From assembly GCA_030536455.1 (NCBI GenBank), contig JAUNPZ010000008.1:15301-50335 (forward strand): a stretch of 35,035 nucleotides of DNA. Reading direction: 5' to 3'. The position numbers and the translations under genes were made by a program. The DNA is from Lachnospiraceae bacterium. GTDB taxonomy: Bacteria; Bacillota; Clostridia; Lachnospirales; Lachnospiraceae. The notes under the pieces are model-generated. The model was given only the letters and a program-made list of their open reading frames with translations. It was not told the DNA's origin and made no database searches. This document shows positions 1 through 7,163 of this stretch, in pieces. The number at the start of each line of letters is the position of its first letter. The first letter of the stretch is position 1.

Positions 1-17
1 AGAAAGGATCAAAACTC

Positions 18-638
18 TTGAATAAAAGAAACTACCAGAAAGAATTGGAAACTGTCATAGAGAAGAATCAGAAGGCAGATTACGTCCCCCGCCTTCTGCT
101 CCACAGCTGCTGCGCTCCATGCAGCAGCTATGTTCTGGAATACCTGTCGAAGTATTTTGCAATTACGGTGCTTTATTATAACCCCAACATTTATCCGCCG
201 GAGGAAATCCGGAAGCGGGCGGATGAGCAGGAACGGCTGATTGCCTCGATGCCGATGGAGCATGCGGCGGTTTATCTGGAGGGCCGTTATGAGCCGGAAG
301 TATTTTATGAGACGGTGAAGGGACATGAAGGAGACAAGGAGGGCGGCGAGAGATGCTTTCTCTGCTACCGTCTGCGTCTGGAGGAAGCCGCCAGACAGGC
401 GAAGGCGGGCGGCTTTGATTATTTTACCACCACCCTGTCCATCAGCCCCCTTAAAAATGCGGAAAAGCTGAATGAGATCGGAGAGGAGCTGGCGGAGGAA
501 TACGGGGTAGCCTATCTGAATTCGGATTTTAAAAAGAAGAATGGCTACAAGCGTTCGACGGAGCTTTCGGCAGAGTATGGGCTGTATCGGCAGAATTACT
601 GCGGCTGCGTCTTTTCTCGTATGCAGCGGGCCGAATAA
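18..638 (+). CDS. queH: Epoxyqueuosine reductase QueH (206 aa)
   Basis: The product probably reduces epoxyqueuosine to queuosine in tRNA, the last step of queuosine synthesis; QueH is the cobalamin-independent, metal-dependent alternative to QueG. Visible family marks are the HSCCAPC motif (C31, C32, C35), the CxxC pair C113/C116 in ERCFLCYRLR, and a late CGC (C195, C197). These cysteines fit the family's iron-sulfur and metal site. Length is normal for the family. The start is a TTG codon with AAGGA nine bases upstream, and the first residues resemble usual QueH N-termini. The gene begins almost at the window edge, so its promoter and upstream neighbours are not visible. The family call is firm; activity is inferred. 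Confidence 0.93.
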   Translation: MNKRNYQKELETVIEKNQKADYVPRLLLHSCCAPCSSYVLEYLSKYFAITVLYYNPNIYPPEEIRKRADEQERLIASMPMEHAAVYLEGRYEPEVFYETVKGHEGDKEGGERCFLCYRLRLEEAARQAKAGGFDYFTTTLSISPLKNAEKLNEIGEELAEEYGVAYLNSDFKKKNGYKRSTELSAEYGLYRQNYCGCVFSRMQRAE

Positions 639-651
639 CCAAGCTTTTTCC

Positions 652-680
652 TTGACATCATTGGTCATTTGTAATAAAAT
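652..680 (+). promoter_or_regulatory. Promoter of ptsH
   Basis: The -35 box TTGACA (652-657) is followed by a 17-base spacer and the -10 box TAAAAT (675-680), close to the sigma-A consensus. It lies just after the queH stop, so ptsH has its own start of transcription near 687. Confidence 0.82.
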
Positions 681-689
681 TAACGATAG

Positions 690-712
690 AAGATTTCACA
701 AGGGGAAATCTT
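690..712 (+). promoter_or_regulatory. 5' leader hairpin of ptsH
   Basis: AAGATTTC (690-697) pairs perfectly with GAAATCTT (705-712) around a 7-base loop. The hairpin would sit at the very 5' end of the ptsH transcript, upstream of the ribosome site at 737-742. There is no U-tract, so it is more likely an mRNA-stabilising stem than a terminator. Confidence 0.5.
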
Positions 713-751
713 GGGGAAATTAAATAGTGATAAGATAAGGAGATATGGATT

Positions 752-1018
752 ATGGTAAGCAAGACATTAACTGTAGTAAACCCATCTGGTTTACATTTAA
801 GACCAGCAGGAGTTCTTTCTCAGACTGCTATGAAGTTTAAGTGCGATGTAATCATCGAGTGCGGTGAGAAGAGAATCGTTGCAAAGAGCGTATTAAACGT
901 TATGGCTGCAGGCATCAAGTGCGGTACTGAGATTAACTTAATCTGTGATGGCGAGGATGAGAACGACGCATTGGCAACCATCAGCAAGGCAATCGAGGAT
1001 GGTCTTGGCGAGAAGTAA
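752..1018 (+). CDS. ptsH: HPr, phosphocarrier protein of the PTS (88 aa)
   Basis: HPr passes phosphate from enzyme I to the sugar-specific EIIA domains of the phosphotransferase system in the cytoplasm. The active-site motif GLHLRPAG carries His15 and Arg17. The regulatory Ser46 is present in the KSVLNVMAAG segment, so the protein can in principle be a target of HPr kinase/phosphorylase and a CcpA co-effector. Length is standard. The start has AAGGAG nine bases upstream. The gene is monocistronic, framed by its own promoter and a terminator at 1069-1115. A likely client, a beta-glucoside EII, is encoded at 32335-34254. A divergent HPr paralogue without His15 lies at 31017-31262. Confidence 0.96.
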   Translation: MVSKTLTVVNPSGLHLRPAGVLSQTAMKFKCDVIIECGEKRIVAKSVLNVMAAGIKCGTEINLICDGEDENDALATISKAIEDGLGEK

Positions 1019-1068
1019 TTTCGATTCGGAAGCGGAGTTATCCGGTCTGATGGGAAGGAAATGTTAGG

Positions 1069-1115
1069 AAAAAGGAATCTGTCTGCAGGGACTGCAAAGG
1101 GTTCCTTTTTCTTTT
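1069..1115 (+). terminator. Rho-independent terminator after ptsH
   Basis: AAAAAGGAA (1069-1077) pairs with TTCCTTTTT (1102-1110), with an inner TGCAG/CTGCA stem (1084-1096) and further T residues to 1115. It ends the ptsH transcript. Confidence 0.65.
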
Positions 1116-1212
1116 GCAGCGGGAAAAGGCGGGCAGCGCAGAACGCGCGGAAGCATGCATGGAAGCGGTCTGCTGAACCGTTACGATGAGGAAAAGAGAA
1201 GGGGAAACCGTT

Positions 1213-1878
1213 ATGAAAAGACAAGTTAGTTTAGAGGAGATTTCCGACGGCCGTTTGTATGAGCTGAATGATATGGTGAAGGCGGACTGCGGGGACTGCA
1301 GAGGCTGCTCGGCCTGCTGCCGGGGGATGGGGAATTCCATTATCCTGGACCCGCTGGATTTCTGGCGTCTGTCACGAAATTTGGGAAAGAATTTCGGGGA
1401 GCTGACGGCGGGGCCGGTGGAGCTGAACGTGGTGGACGGCCTGATTCTTCCGAATCTGAAGATGGCCGGCGCATCGGAGGCCTGCTCCTTCCTGGATGAG
1501 AATGGAAGATGTACGGTTCACAGCTTCCGGCCGGGAATCTGCCGCCTGTTTCCTTTGGGACGGTACTATGAGAATGGTTCCTTCCGCTATTTCTTACAGG
1601 TCCATGAGTGCAGGAAGGAGAATCGGACCAAGGTAAAGGTGAAAAAGTGGATGGATATGCCGGATGGGAAGGCCTATGAGGCTTTTGTGAATGAATGGCA
1701 TTATCTGCTGGAGGACTTGAGCGGAAAGGCAGCCGAAGAGGATCTCCGAAAGGAAATCTGCATGTATGTGCTGACGGAATTTTTCGTGAAGCCCTATAAC
1801 GGAGCGGAGGAGCTGCCCGCATTTTACCGGCAGGCAGAGGAACGGATGAAGGCCGCCAGGGAGCGGTTTGGAATCTGA
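1213..1878 (+). CDS. YkgJ-family cysteine-cluster protein (221 aa)
   Basis: This belongs to the putative zinc/iron-chelating CxxCxxCC family (YkgJ, PF03692), whose role is poorly defined. Near the N-terminus C26, C29, C32, C35 and C36 form the diagnostic cluster; further cysteines occur in the segments EACSFL, GRCTVH, GICRLFP and HECRKE, as in family members. The start at 1213 has AAGGGG eight bases upstream. An in-frame ATG at 1186 would add nine residues but has no comparable site. No clear promoter is visible between the ptsH terminator and this gene, so it may depend on read-through. The C-terminal 90 residues are charged and helical-looking. Metal binding is inferred from the motif only. 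Confidence 0.8.
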   Translation: MKRQVSLEEISDGRLYELNDMVKADCGDCRGCSACCRGMGNSIILDPLDFWRLSRNLGKNFGELTAGPVELNVVDGLILPNLKMAGASEACSFLDENGRCTVHSFRPGICRLFPLGRYYENGSFRYFLQVHECRKENRTKVKVKKWMDMPDGKAYEAFVNEWHYLLEDLSGKAAEEDLRKEICMYVLTEFFVKPYNGAEELPAFYRQAEERMKAARERFGI

Positions 1879-1945
1879 CGGAAAACCGTTCAAAAGCAGG
1901 GAAAATCATCCGTCCCGAAGTTGGTCCCGAATTTCAGAAAATCAG

Positions 1946-1974
1946 TTGACATCTATAAAAACCCGCGGTAGAAT
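1946..1974 (+). promoter_or_regulatory. Promoter of the ABC exporter operon
   Basis: TTGACA (1946-1951), a 17-base spacer and TAGAAT (1969-1974) form a near-consensus promoter with transcription expected to start near 1981. The -10 box overlaps the left arm of the palindrome at 1961-2016. Confidence 0.78.
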
Positions 1975-2016
1975 AAAAGTTCTTTCCCACATTTTCGGGA
2001 AAGCTCTACCACGGGT
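1961..2016. repeat. Long imperfect palindrome over the ABC operon promoter
   Basis: ACCCGCGGTAGA (1961-1972) is matched by TCTACCACGGGT (2005-2016) with a single mismatch. Nested inside, CTTTCCC (1982-1988) pairs with GGGAAAG (1997-2003). The left outer arm contains part of the -10 box, while a transcript begun near 1981 carries only the inner hairpin. It could be an operator, or a hairpin that forms only in read-through RNA. No strong T-run follows, so a terminator role is less likely. Confidence 0.6.
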
Positions 2017-2095
2017 TTCTCTGGCAAAATCCAGGGATAAAGTGACCGCTTGGCAAGATATTTTTTAAAATATTACTACCAGGAGGAAAAAAGAA

Positions 2096-2884
2096 ATGAT
2101 TGAAGTGCAGCATTTGTGCAAGACGTTTCGTGTTGCAAAGCGGGGCGCCGGGTTTTCCCAGGCGCTTAAGTCTCTCGTGCGAAAGGAGTACGAGGAAGTG
2201 AGGGCGCTGGATGATGTGTCCTTCTCTATCCGGGAAGGGGAAATGGTTGGGTACATCGGACCCAACGGCGCGGGAAAATCATCGACGATTAAGATTTTAA
2301 GCGGGATTCTGACGCCGGACGGCGGAAGCTGTGTGATTAACGGCCGGATTCCGTGGAAGGACCGGGTGTCCTATGTGAAGGATATCGGAGTGGTGTTCGG
2401 ACAGCGGACCCAGCTCTGGTGGGATGTTCCGGTTATCGATTCTTATGAGCTCTTAAAAGACATTTACAGCATCCCGGACGGGGTGTACCGGTCGAATCTG
2501 GAAGAGCTTGCTTCCCTTTTGAATTTAGAGGAGTTATTAAAAACCCCGGCGAGACAATTGTCCCTGGGTCAGCGGATGCGGTGTGAAATCGGGGCATCCC
2601 TGCTTCATGACCCGAAAATCCTGTTCCTGGATGAGCCGACCATCGGTCTGGACGCGGTATCCAAGCTGGCAGTCCGGGATTTTATCGTGAAGCACAATCA
2701 GAAGCATAAGACAACGGTGATTCTCACCACTCATGATATGCAGGATATCGAGGCGCTCACCAGCCGGATCATCATGATTGGAAAAGGTAAAATCCTGCTG
2801 GACGGCACACTGGAGGACATTCCGGGGGCAGAGGATAACATGGACCAGGCAGTTGCGGACCTGTACCGCCGTTTTCAGGTGTAG
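2096..2884 (+). CDS. ABC-2 exporter ATP-binding protein (COG4586 type, 262 aa)
   Basis: This is the cytoplasmic ATPase of a three-part ABC-2 family transporter. It has Walker A GPNGAGKS (55-62), Q-loop Gln103, signature LSLGQ (155-159), Walker B ILFLDEP (175-181) and H-loop His213. The insertion after strand one (about residues 13-35) and the FGQRTQLWWD segment after the Q-loop are typical of COG4586. Its start has AGGAGGA seven to eight bases upstream. The two permease genes follow within 10 and 4 bases, a tight operon. In a cyanobacterium the same three-family set exports viologen compounds; most members have unknown substrates, and none can be deduced here. Confidence 0.92.
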   Translation: MIEVQHLCKTFRVAKRGAGFSQALKSLVRKEYEEVRALDDVSFSIREGEMVGYIGPNGAGKSSTIKILSGILTPDGGSCVINGRIPWKDRVSYVKDIGVVFGQRTQLWWDVPVIDSYELLKDIYSIPDGVYRSNLEELASLLNLEELLKTPARQLSLGQRMRCEIGASLLHDPKILFLDEPTIGLDAVSKLAVRDFIVKHNQKHKTTVILTTHDMQDIEALTSRIIMIGKGKILLDGTLEDIPGAEDNMDQAVADLYRRFQV

Positions 2885-2894
2885 GAGGTGCGGG

Positions 2895-3698
2895 ATGAAA
2901 AAATATCTGTCTTTTTTTCGGCTGCGCTTTTCCATGGGTCTTCAGTACCGGGCGGCTGCGCTGGCCGGGATTGTGACCCAGTTTGTGTGGGGCGGCATGG
3001 AGTGTCTGGTGTTTGCCGCCTTTTACCGGGCGGACCCGTCTGCCTTTCCCATGCGCTTTTCGGCGGTAGCCTCCTATATCTGGCTGCAGCAGGCATTTCT
3101 GGCTCTGTTTATGGCCTGGATGATGGAAAATGAAATCTTTGACTGTATCCGCAATGGGGATGTGGCCTACGAGCTGTGCCGTCCCATCGACATCTACAGC
3201 ATGTGGTTCTGCCGAAGCATGGCAAACCGTCTGTCCAAGGCGGTGCTCCGCTGTATGCCCATCCTGCTGGTTGCCGGCTTTCTGCCGGAGCCTTACCGGA
3301 TGCGGCTGCCGGTTTCCGTCCTGGCCGGAGTGGAATTTGCAGTCAGTATGGCGCTGGGACTGCTGGTTGTGACGGCGTTCTGTATGCTGGTTTATATTAC
3401 CACCTTTTTTACCATATCTCCGGACGGGGTTCGGATGACGGCGGTTTCGGCGGTGGAGATTCTGGCGGGTTCCATCATTCCTTTGCCCTTCTTCCCGGAT
3501 TCCATCCGGAGAATCCTGGAGCTGCTTCCATTTGCGGCCATGCAGAATGTGCCGTTTCGGATTTACAGCGGCGATTTGTCCGGAAGGGCGGCAGTGAATG
3601 GAGTTTTGTCCCAGCTTTTTTGGGCGGCTGCTTTGATTCTGGCAGGAAAGCTTTTGATGAGGAAGGCCGCCAAAAAGATCGTGATACAGGGAGGGTGA
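2895..3698 (+). CDS. ABC-2 exporter permease (COG4587 type, 267 aa)
   Basis: This is an integral membrane subunit with about six hydrophobic segments. The family phrases GDVAYELCRPIDIYSMWF (about residues 91-108) and a late LPFAAMQNVPFRIY segment identify the COG4587 permease that pairs with COG4586 and COG3694 proteins. The start at 2895 has TAGGAGG upstream that overlaps the ATPase stop codon. An upstream in-frame ATG lies inside the ATPase gene and is not used in this model. The three genes should form one exporter complex. The substrate is unknown. Confidence 0.88.
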   Translation: MKKYLSFFRLRFSMGLQYRAAALAGIVTQFVWGGMECLVFAAFYRADPSAFPMRFSAVASYIWLQQAFLALFMAWMMENEIFDCIRNGDVAYELCRPIDIYSMWFCRSMANRLSKAVLRCMPILLVAGFLPEPYRMRLPVSVLAGVEFAVSMALGLLVVTAFCMLVYITTFFTISPDGVRMTAVSAVEILAGSIIPLPFFPDSIRRILELLPFAAMQNVPFRIYSGDLSGRAAVNGVLSQLFWAAALILAGKLLMRKAAKKIVIQGG

Positions 3699-3702
3699 GA
3701 AG

Positions 3703-4563
3703 ATGAGCGGAAAAGAGAGAATGGGAGTGGACAGGAGCGCGGATGGAACCGGGAAAAATGGAGCTGCGGCGTGTCATGTAAGTGCGCTGCAGCTGTACCG
3801 GAAATATCTGCAGATTCAGGTGCAGAGCATGATGCAGTACAAAACGTCGTTTCTGCTGACCGCCATCGGCCAGTTCCTGGTGTCCTTTAATGTATTTTTA
3901 GGCGTGTTTTTCATGTTCCGGCGGTTCCATGTGGTGGAAGGCTTTACATACAGCGAGGTGCTGCTCTGCTTTTCCATCACATTGATGGAATTTTCCTTGG
4001 CCGAAGCGGTGGCCAGAGGATTTGACACCTTTTCCGGTACGGTGCGGAAGGGAGAATTTGACCGGATACTGGTACGGCCGAAAAATGAGATTTTTCAGGT
4101 GCTTGCCAGCCGGATTGAACTGACGAGAATCGGGCGCATGCTTCAGGCGATCGTGATGTTTGTTTACGGAATTGCAGAAAGTCAGGTGGAATGGACGTTT
4201 CTGAAAGTACTTGCGGTGATTTTCATGCTGATTGGGGGAACGCTGGTATTTGCCGGCATTTTCCTGATCTACGCCGCAATCTGCTTCTTTACCCTGGAGG
4301 GCCTGGAGTTTATGAATGTGCTGACGGACGGGGCAAGGGAATACGGAAAATATCCGGTGAACGTGTATGGGAAGCGGGTGCTGCAGTTTTGTACCTTCGT
4401 GGTGCCCTATGCGCTGATTCAATATTATCCGTTATGCTATATCCTGGGAAGGGACAGCCGCTGGTGGTATCTGTTCCTGCCGCTGCTGGCCCCGGTATTT
4501 CTGATTCCATGCTATGGATTGTGGCGGTTCGGGGTGCGGCATTATGCGTCGGCGGGGAGCTGA
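3703..4563 (+). CDS. ABC-2 exporter permease (COG3694 type, 286 aa)
   Basis: This is the second membrane subunit of the exporter (PF06182-like), with about six hydrophobic helices. Recognisable phrases are GFDTFSGTVRKGEFDRILVRP (the first 20 or so residues after the second membrane pair), FFTLEGLEFMNVLTDG and YPVNVYGK, all usual in COG3694 permeases. The first 30 residues form a polar, charged leader longer than in many relatives; the next methionine would be in the first amphipathic helix, so the true start could be later. The ATG at 3703 lies four bases after the preceding stop and has GAGGGTGAG upstream, which supports translational coupling. Confidence 0.87.
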   Translation: MSGKERMGVDRSADGTGKNGAAACHVSALQLYRKYLQIQVQSMMQYKTSFLLTAIGQFLVSFNVFLGVFFMFRRFHVVEGFTYSEVLLCFSITLMEFSLAEAVARGFDTFSGTVRKGEFDRILVRPKNEIFQVLASRIELTRIGRMLQAIVMFVYGIAESQVEWTFLKVLAVIFMLIGGTLVFAGIFLIYAAICFFTLEGLEFMNVLTDGAREYGKYPVNVYGKRVLQFCTFVVPYALIQYYPLCYILGRDSRWWYLFLPLLAPVFLIPCYGLWRFGVRHYASAGS

Positions 4564-4587
4564 CAAAAAACTCCAGGAAGAGGATGC

Positions 4588-4616
4588 TTGTAAGAAATCC
4601 CCATCCATGATAGAAT
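4588..4616 (+). promoter_or_regulatory. Putative promoter of the acetyltransferase gene
   Basis: TTGTAA (4588-4593), 17 bases, then TAGAAT (4611-4616). It would give a leader of about 65 bases before the gene at 4689. Confidence 0.5.
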
Positions 4617-4688
4617 AGCAGACAGAAAAAGCAATCAGAAAAAGAGAAACAAAAAGAAAAACGGCAGGAAAGCAGAAAGAGGCATACC

Positions 4689-5483
4689 ATGACATATACA
4701 AAGGAACACTTAAAGCAGATGCTTGCGGACATGGGGATTCGTCCGGACGACACTCTGCTGATTCATTCCTCCATGAAGGCCATCGGCGATGTGGAGGGCG
4801 GAGCGGACACCGTTCTGGACGCATGGATGGAATATTTATCAGAAGGGCTTCTCCTTCTCCCCACCCATACCTGGAAGCAGATGGGGCCGGAGCATCGGGT
4901 ATTTGACCCGGAGACGGAGCCCTCCTGCGTGGGGATTCTCACGGAGCTTTTCCGGAAGCGTCCGGGCGTGGTCCGCTCCCTTCATCCGACCCACAGCATG
5001 GCGGCCTTCGGCAGACGGAGCCGGGAATATGTAAAGGGAGAAGAAAATTTAAACACTCCCTGCGGGCCGGGCGGCTGCTTTGCCAGACTGGAGGAGGAGA
5101 AGGCAAAGATTCTTCTCCTTGGCGTAGGACATGCGCGGAATACCTTCATCCATGCGGTGGAGGAAAGCATAGATGTGCCGGAACGTCTGACGGCAGAGCC
5201 GGAGGAGTTTTTTATCAAGATGGCCGACGGGAGCCGGATGCGGCGGCCCATGTACCGGCATTACAACCGGAAGAATGCCCATATCTCCGAGGATTTTCCC
5301 AAGCTGGAGCGGGCATTTTATGAGAACGGGGCAGCGAAGCAGGTGAAGTTCGGAGATGCGGACTGTATTCTCTGCGATGCGGCAAAGACGGCGGAGGTAG
5401 TAAGGCGGGTTTTAAGCCATGAGATTAACTGCATCATCGACCGGGATGTGATTCCGGAGGAATGGTGGAAAATAAACGGATAA
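4689..5483 (+). CDS. Aminoglycoside N(3)-acetyltransferase-like protein (264 aa)
   Basis: The product belongs to the antibiotic NAT family (PF02522; AAC(3)/YokD). These enzymes use acetyl-CoA to acetylate the 3-amino group of aminoglycosides, though many chromosomal members have no proven drug substrate. Visible marks are the IHSSMKAIG motif (25-33) for the CoA side, LPTHTW (57-62), LHPTHSMAAFG (98-108) with the family's conserved histidines, and GVGHARNTFIHAVEE (145-159), where the active-site His/Glu residues lie. Length matches the family. The ribosome site AGAGG lies upstream of the ATG. It is an ordinary-looking chromosomal gene with neighbour-like codon use and no mobile element nearby. 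Resistance is only a possibility. Confidence 0.85.
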   Translation: MTYTKEHLKQMLADMGIRPDDTLLIHSSMKAIGDVEGGADTVLDAWMEYLSEGLLLLPTHTWKQMGPEHRVFDPETEPSCVGILTELFRKRPGVVRSLHPTHSMAAFGRRSREYVKGEENLNTPCGPGGCFARLEEEKAKILLLGVGHARNTFIHAVEESIDVPERLTAEPEEFFIKMADGSRMRRPMYRHYNRKNAHISEDFPKLERAFYENGAAKQVKFGDADCILCDAAKTAEVVRRVLSHEINCIIDRDVIPEEWWKING

Positions 5484-5544
5484 TAAACGGATAAAAAATA
5501 AACGGGCAGAATGACGGATTTGAAAAATGCAGGAGGAGGGAATC

Positions 5545-5910
5545 ATGCAGGAAGGTATGGTTGGGTTGTTCGGCGGTCTGCTGAATACCAGCGTTGTGCT
5601 GAGCATTTTAGCAGTTATGATTGTAGGACGATGGAAACTATTTTTGAAGGCCGATATGCCCGGATGGGCGAGCCTGGTGCCGTTTTACAGCAGCTATTGT
5701 CTGTATAAGATGGCGATGGGGAACGGATGGTACTTTCTGCTTCAGGCCGTACCGATTGTGAATCTTGTAATCGGAGTTCTGTTTTCCGTTCGGATGTCGA
5801 AGGCCTTTGGCTATGAAGGCGGTGTGGCGGTTCTGATGTTCTTTTTCCGGGATATTGTGCTGCTGGTAATGGGATTTAATGAAAGTCAGTATATAGGACC
5901 GGTAAGATAA
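5545..5910 (+). CDS. DUF5684-like small membrane protein (121 aa)
   Basis: This is a small integral membrane protein with about three or four hydrophobic segments. The order W-K-x-F-x-K-A...PGWASLVPFYSSY...GNGWYFLL...PIVNLV...AKFG-like...YIGP matches the DUF5684 pattern, in which a conserved W/PGW segment is followed by paired membrane helices. Function is unknown. The start at 5545 is chosen because AGGAGGAGGG lies at 5531-5540 with good spacing; the ATG at 5527 has no ribosome site. It sits between the acetyltransferase and the tRNA-thiolase-like gene, probably co-transcribed with one or both (gaps of 61 and 21 bases). Confidence 0.72.
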   Translation: MQEGMVGLFGGLLNTSVVLSILAVMIVGRWKLFLKADMPGWASLVPFYSSYCLYKMAMGNGWYFLLQAVPIVNLVIGVLFSVRMSKAFGYEGGVAVLMFFFRDIVLLVMGFNESQYIGPVR

Positions 5911-5931
5911 AGAAAGGGCGGAAACAGCTTT

Positions 5932-7083
5932 ATGAATTACATTACAGTAAATGAGTTAAAACAATGGAACACCATGGATTACCGTCTGATAGACCTGCGG
6001 GACGAGCAGGCCTTCGGCTACGGACATCTTCCGGCGGCAGTCAATATCCCTTACGGCAGTCTGGAGGACTGTCTCGGCCAGATTCCGCACAATAAAAAGA
6101 TTGTGGTCTATTGCAAGCGAGGCGAAACCAGCATGGAGGCGGCGCAGAAGCTGGAGCAGTTTGACTTTGATGTGTACCATCTGGAGGGCGGATACGCCGC
6201 GTGGCTGATGGAGATGATGAAGGAGGACGAAGCGTGTCAGGAGGACCGGAATGCGGAGATTGAAAAAAGCATCCGCAAAAAGTTCCACAAGGAGCTGTTT
6301 TCCAAATTTGCAAAGGCGATTAATGAGTATCAGCTTCTGCAGGAGGGGGACAAGGTGGCGGTCTGCATCTCCGGCGGCAAGGATTCGATGCTGCTGGCCA
6401 AGCTGTTCCAGGAGCTGAAGCGGCATAATAAGTTTTCCTTTGACCTGGTATTTCTGGTGATGGACCCCGGCTATAATGAGATTAACCGGAAGGTGATTGA
6501 GAACAATGCCAAGCTGATGAATATTCCGGTGACGATTTTTGAGACGGAGATTTTCGACGCGGTGTATGAGATTGAAAAATCTCCCTGCTATCTGTGCGCC
6601 AGAATGCGGAGGGGATATCTTTACAGCAAGGCGAAGGAGCTGGGTTGCAATAAGATTGCCCTGGGCCATCATTATGATGATGTGATTGAGACCATTCTGA
6701 TGGGGATGCTTTACGGCGGCCAGGTCCAGACCATGATGCCGAAGCTGCACAGCACAAATTTTGAGGGGATGGAGCTGATCCGTCCCATGTATCTGATTCA
6801 GGAGGACGACATCAAGCGCTGGCGGGATTATAATCAGTTAAACTTTATCCAGTGCGCCTGCCGGTTTACGGACACCTGCACCACCTGCCGGGATGACGGA
6901 AGCGTGGGCTCCAAGCGGATGGAGATTAAGAACATGATTCGGGAGATGGAGAAAATCAATCCCTTCGTGAAGGCGAATATTTTCCGCAGTGTGGAGAATG
7001 TGAATCTGAATACGGTGATTGCCTATAAGAAGGACGGCGTTTCCCACTGGTTTTACGAGGATTATGACAGAGGGGAAAGATAG
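5932..7083 (+). CDS. Rhodanese-TtcA-like PP-loop fusion, probable tRNA thiolation enzyme (383 aa)
   Basis: The protein joins two domains. Residues 1-95 are a rhodanese domain with active-site Cys61 in the loop CKRGETS, able in principle to carry persulfide sulfur. Residues 115-375 are an N-type ATP pyrophosphatase of the TtcA/TtuA group: PP-loop SGGKDS (147-152), a CxxC pair C219/C222 in SPCYLCARMRRG, and the ALGHHYDD motif. A late cysteine-rich stretch, QCACRFTDTCTTC, supplies the third ligand expected for a 4Fe-4S cluster plus extra cysteines. The likely reaction is ATP-dependent thiolation of a tRNA base, for example 2-thiocytidine. The start follows AAAGGGCGG. The tRNA target is inferred. 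Confidence 0.82.
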   Translation: MNYITVNELKQWNTMDYRLIDLRDEQAFGYGHLPAAVNIPYGSLEDCLGQIPHNKKIVVYCKRGETSMEAAQKLEQFDFDVYHLEGGYAAWLMEMMKEDEACQEDRNAEIEKSIRKKFHKELFSKFAKAINEYQLLQEGDKVAVCISGGKDSMLLAKLFQELKRHNKFSFDLVFLVMDPGYNEINRKVIENNAKLMNIPVTIFETEIFDAVYEIEKSPCYLCARMRRGYLYSKAKELGCNKIALGHHYDDVIETILMGMLYGGQVQTMMPKLHSTNFEGMELIRPMYLIQEDDIKRWRDYNQLNFIQCACRFTDTCTTCRDDGSVGSKRMEIKNMIREMEKINPFVKANIFRSVENVNLNTVIAYKKDGVSHWFYEDYDRGER

Positions 7084-7100
7084 GCGGCGGTTCAGATGGA

Positions 7101-7139
7101 AAGCGGCATACCGCTTCCGGCTCAGGAATAAAGTAGAAT
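7101..7139 (+). promoter_or_regulatory. Palindrome and possible -10 box upstream of the carboxypeptidase gene
   Basis: AAGCGG (7101-7106) and CCGCTT (7111-7116) form a perfect hairpin with a 4-base loop, and TAGAAT (7134-7139) could be a -10 box. No recognisable -35 box is present; the palindrome occupies that position. Either a regulator site or chance; the gene may simply be read from upstream. Confidence 0.3.
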
Positions 7140-7163
7140 GAGGATCAGCCGGGCGGTGTCAGA

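Noticed and set aside
1186-1212. Earlier ATG start for the YkgJ-type protein
   Set aside because: The ribosome site AAGGGG lies between this ATG and the one at 1213, so the later start is preferred.
5956-6750. 264-codon open frame on the minus strand opposite the rhodanese-TtcA fusion
   Set aside because: The plus-strand gene has clear catalytic motifs; the minus frame has His/Leu-rich composition, no motif and no ribosome site.
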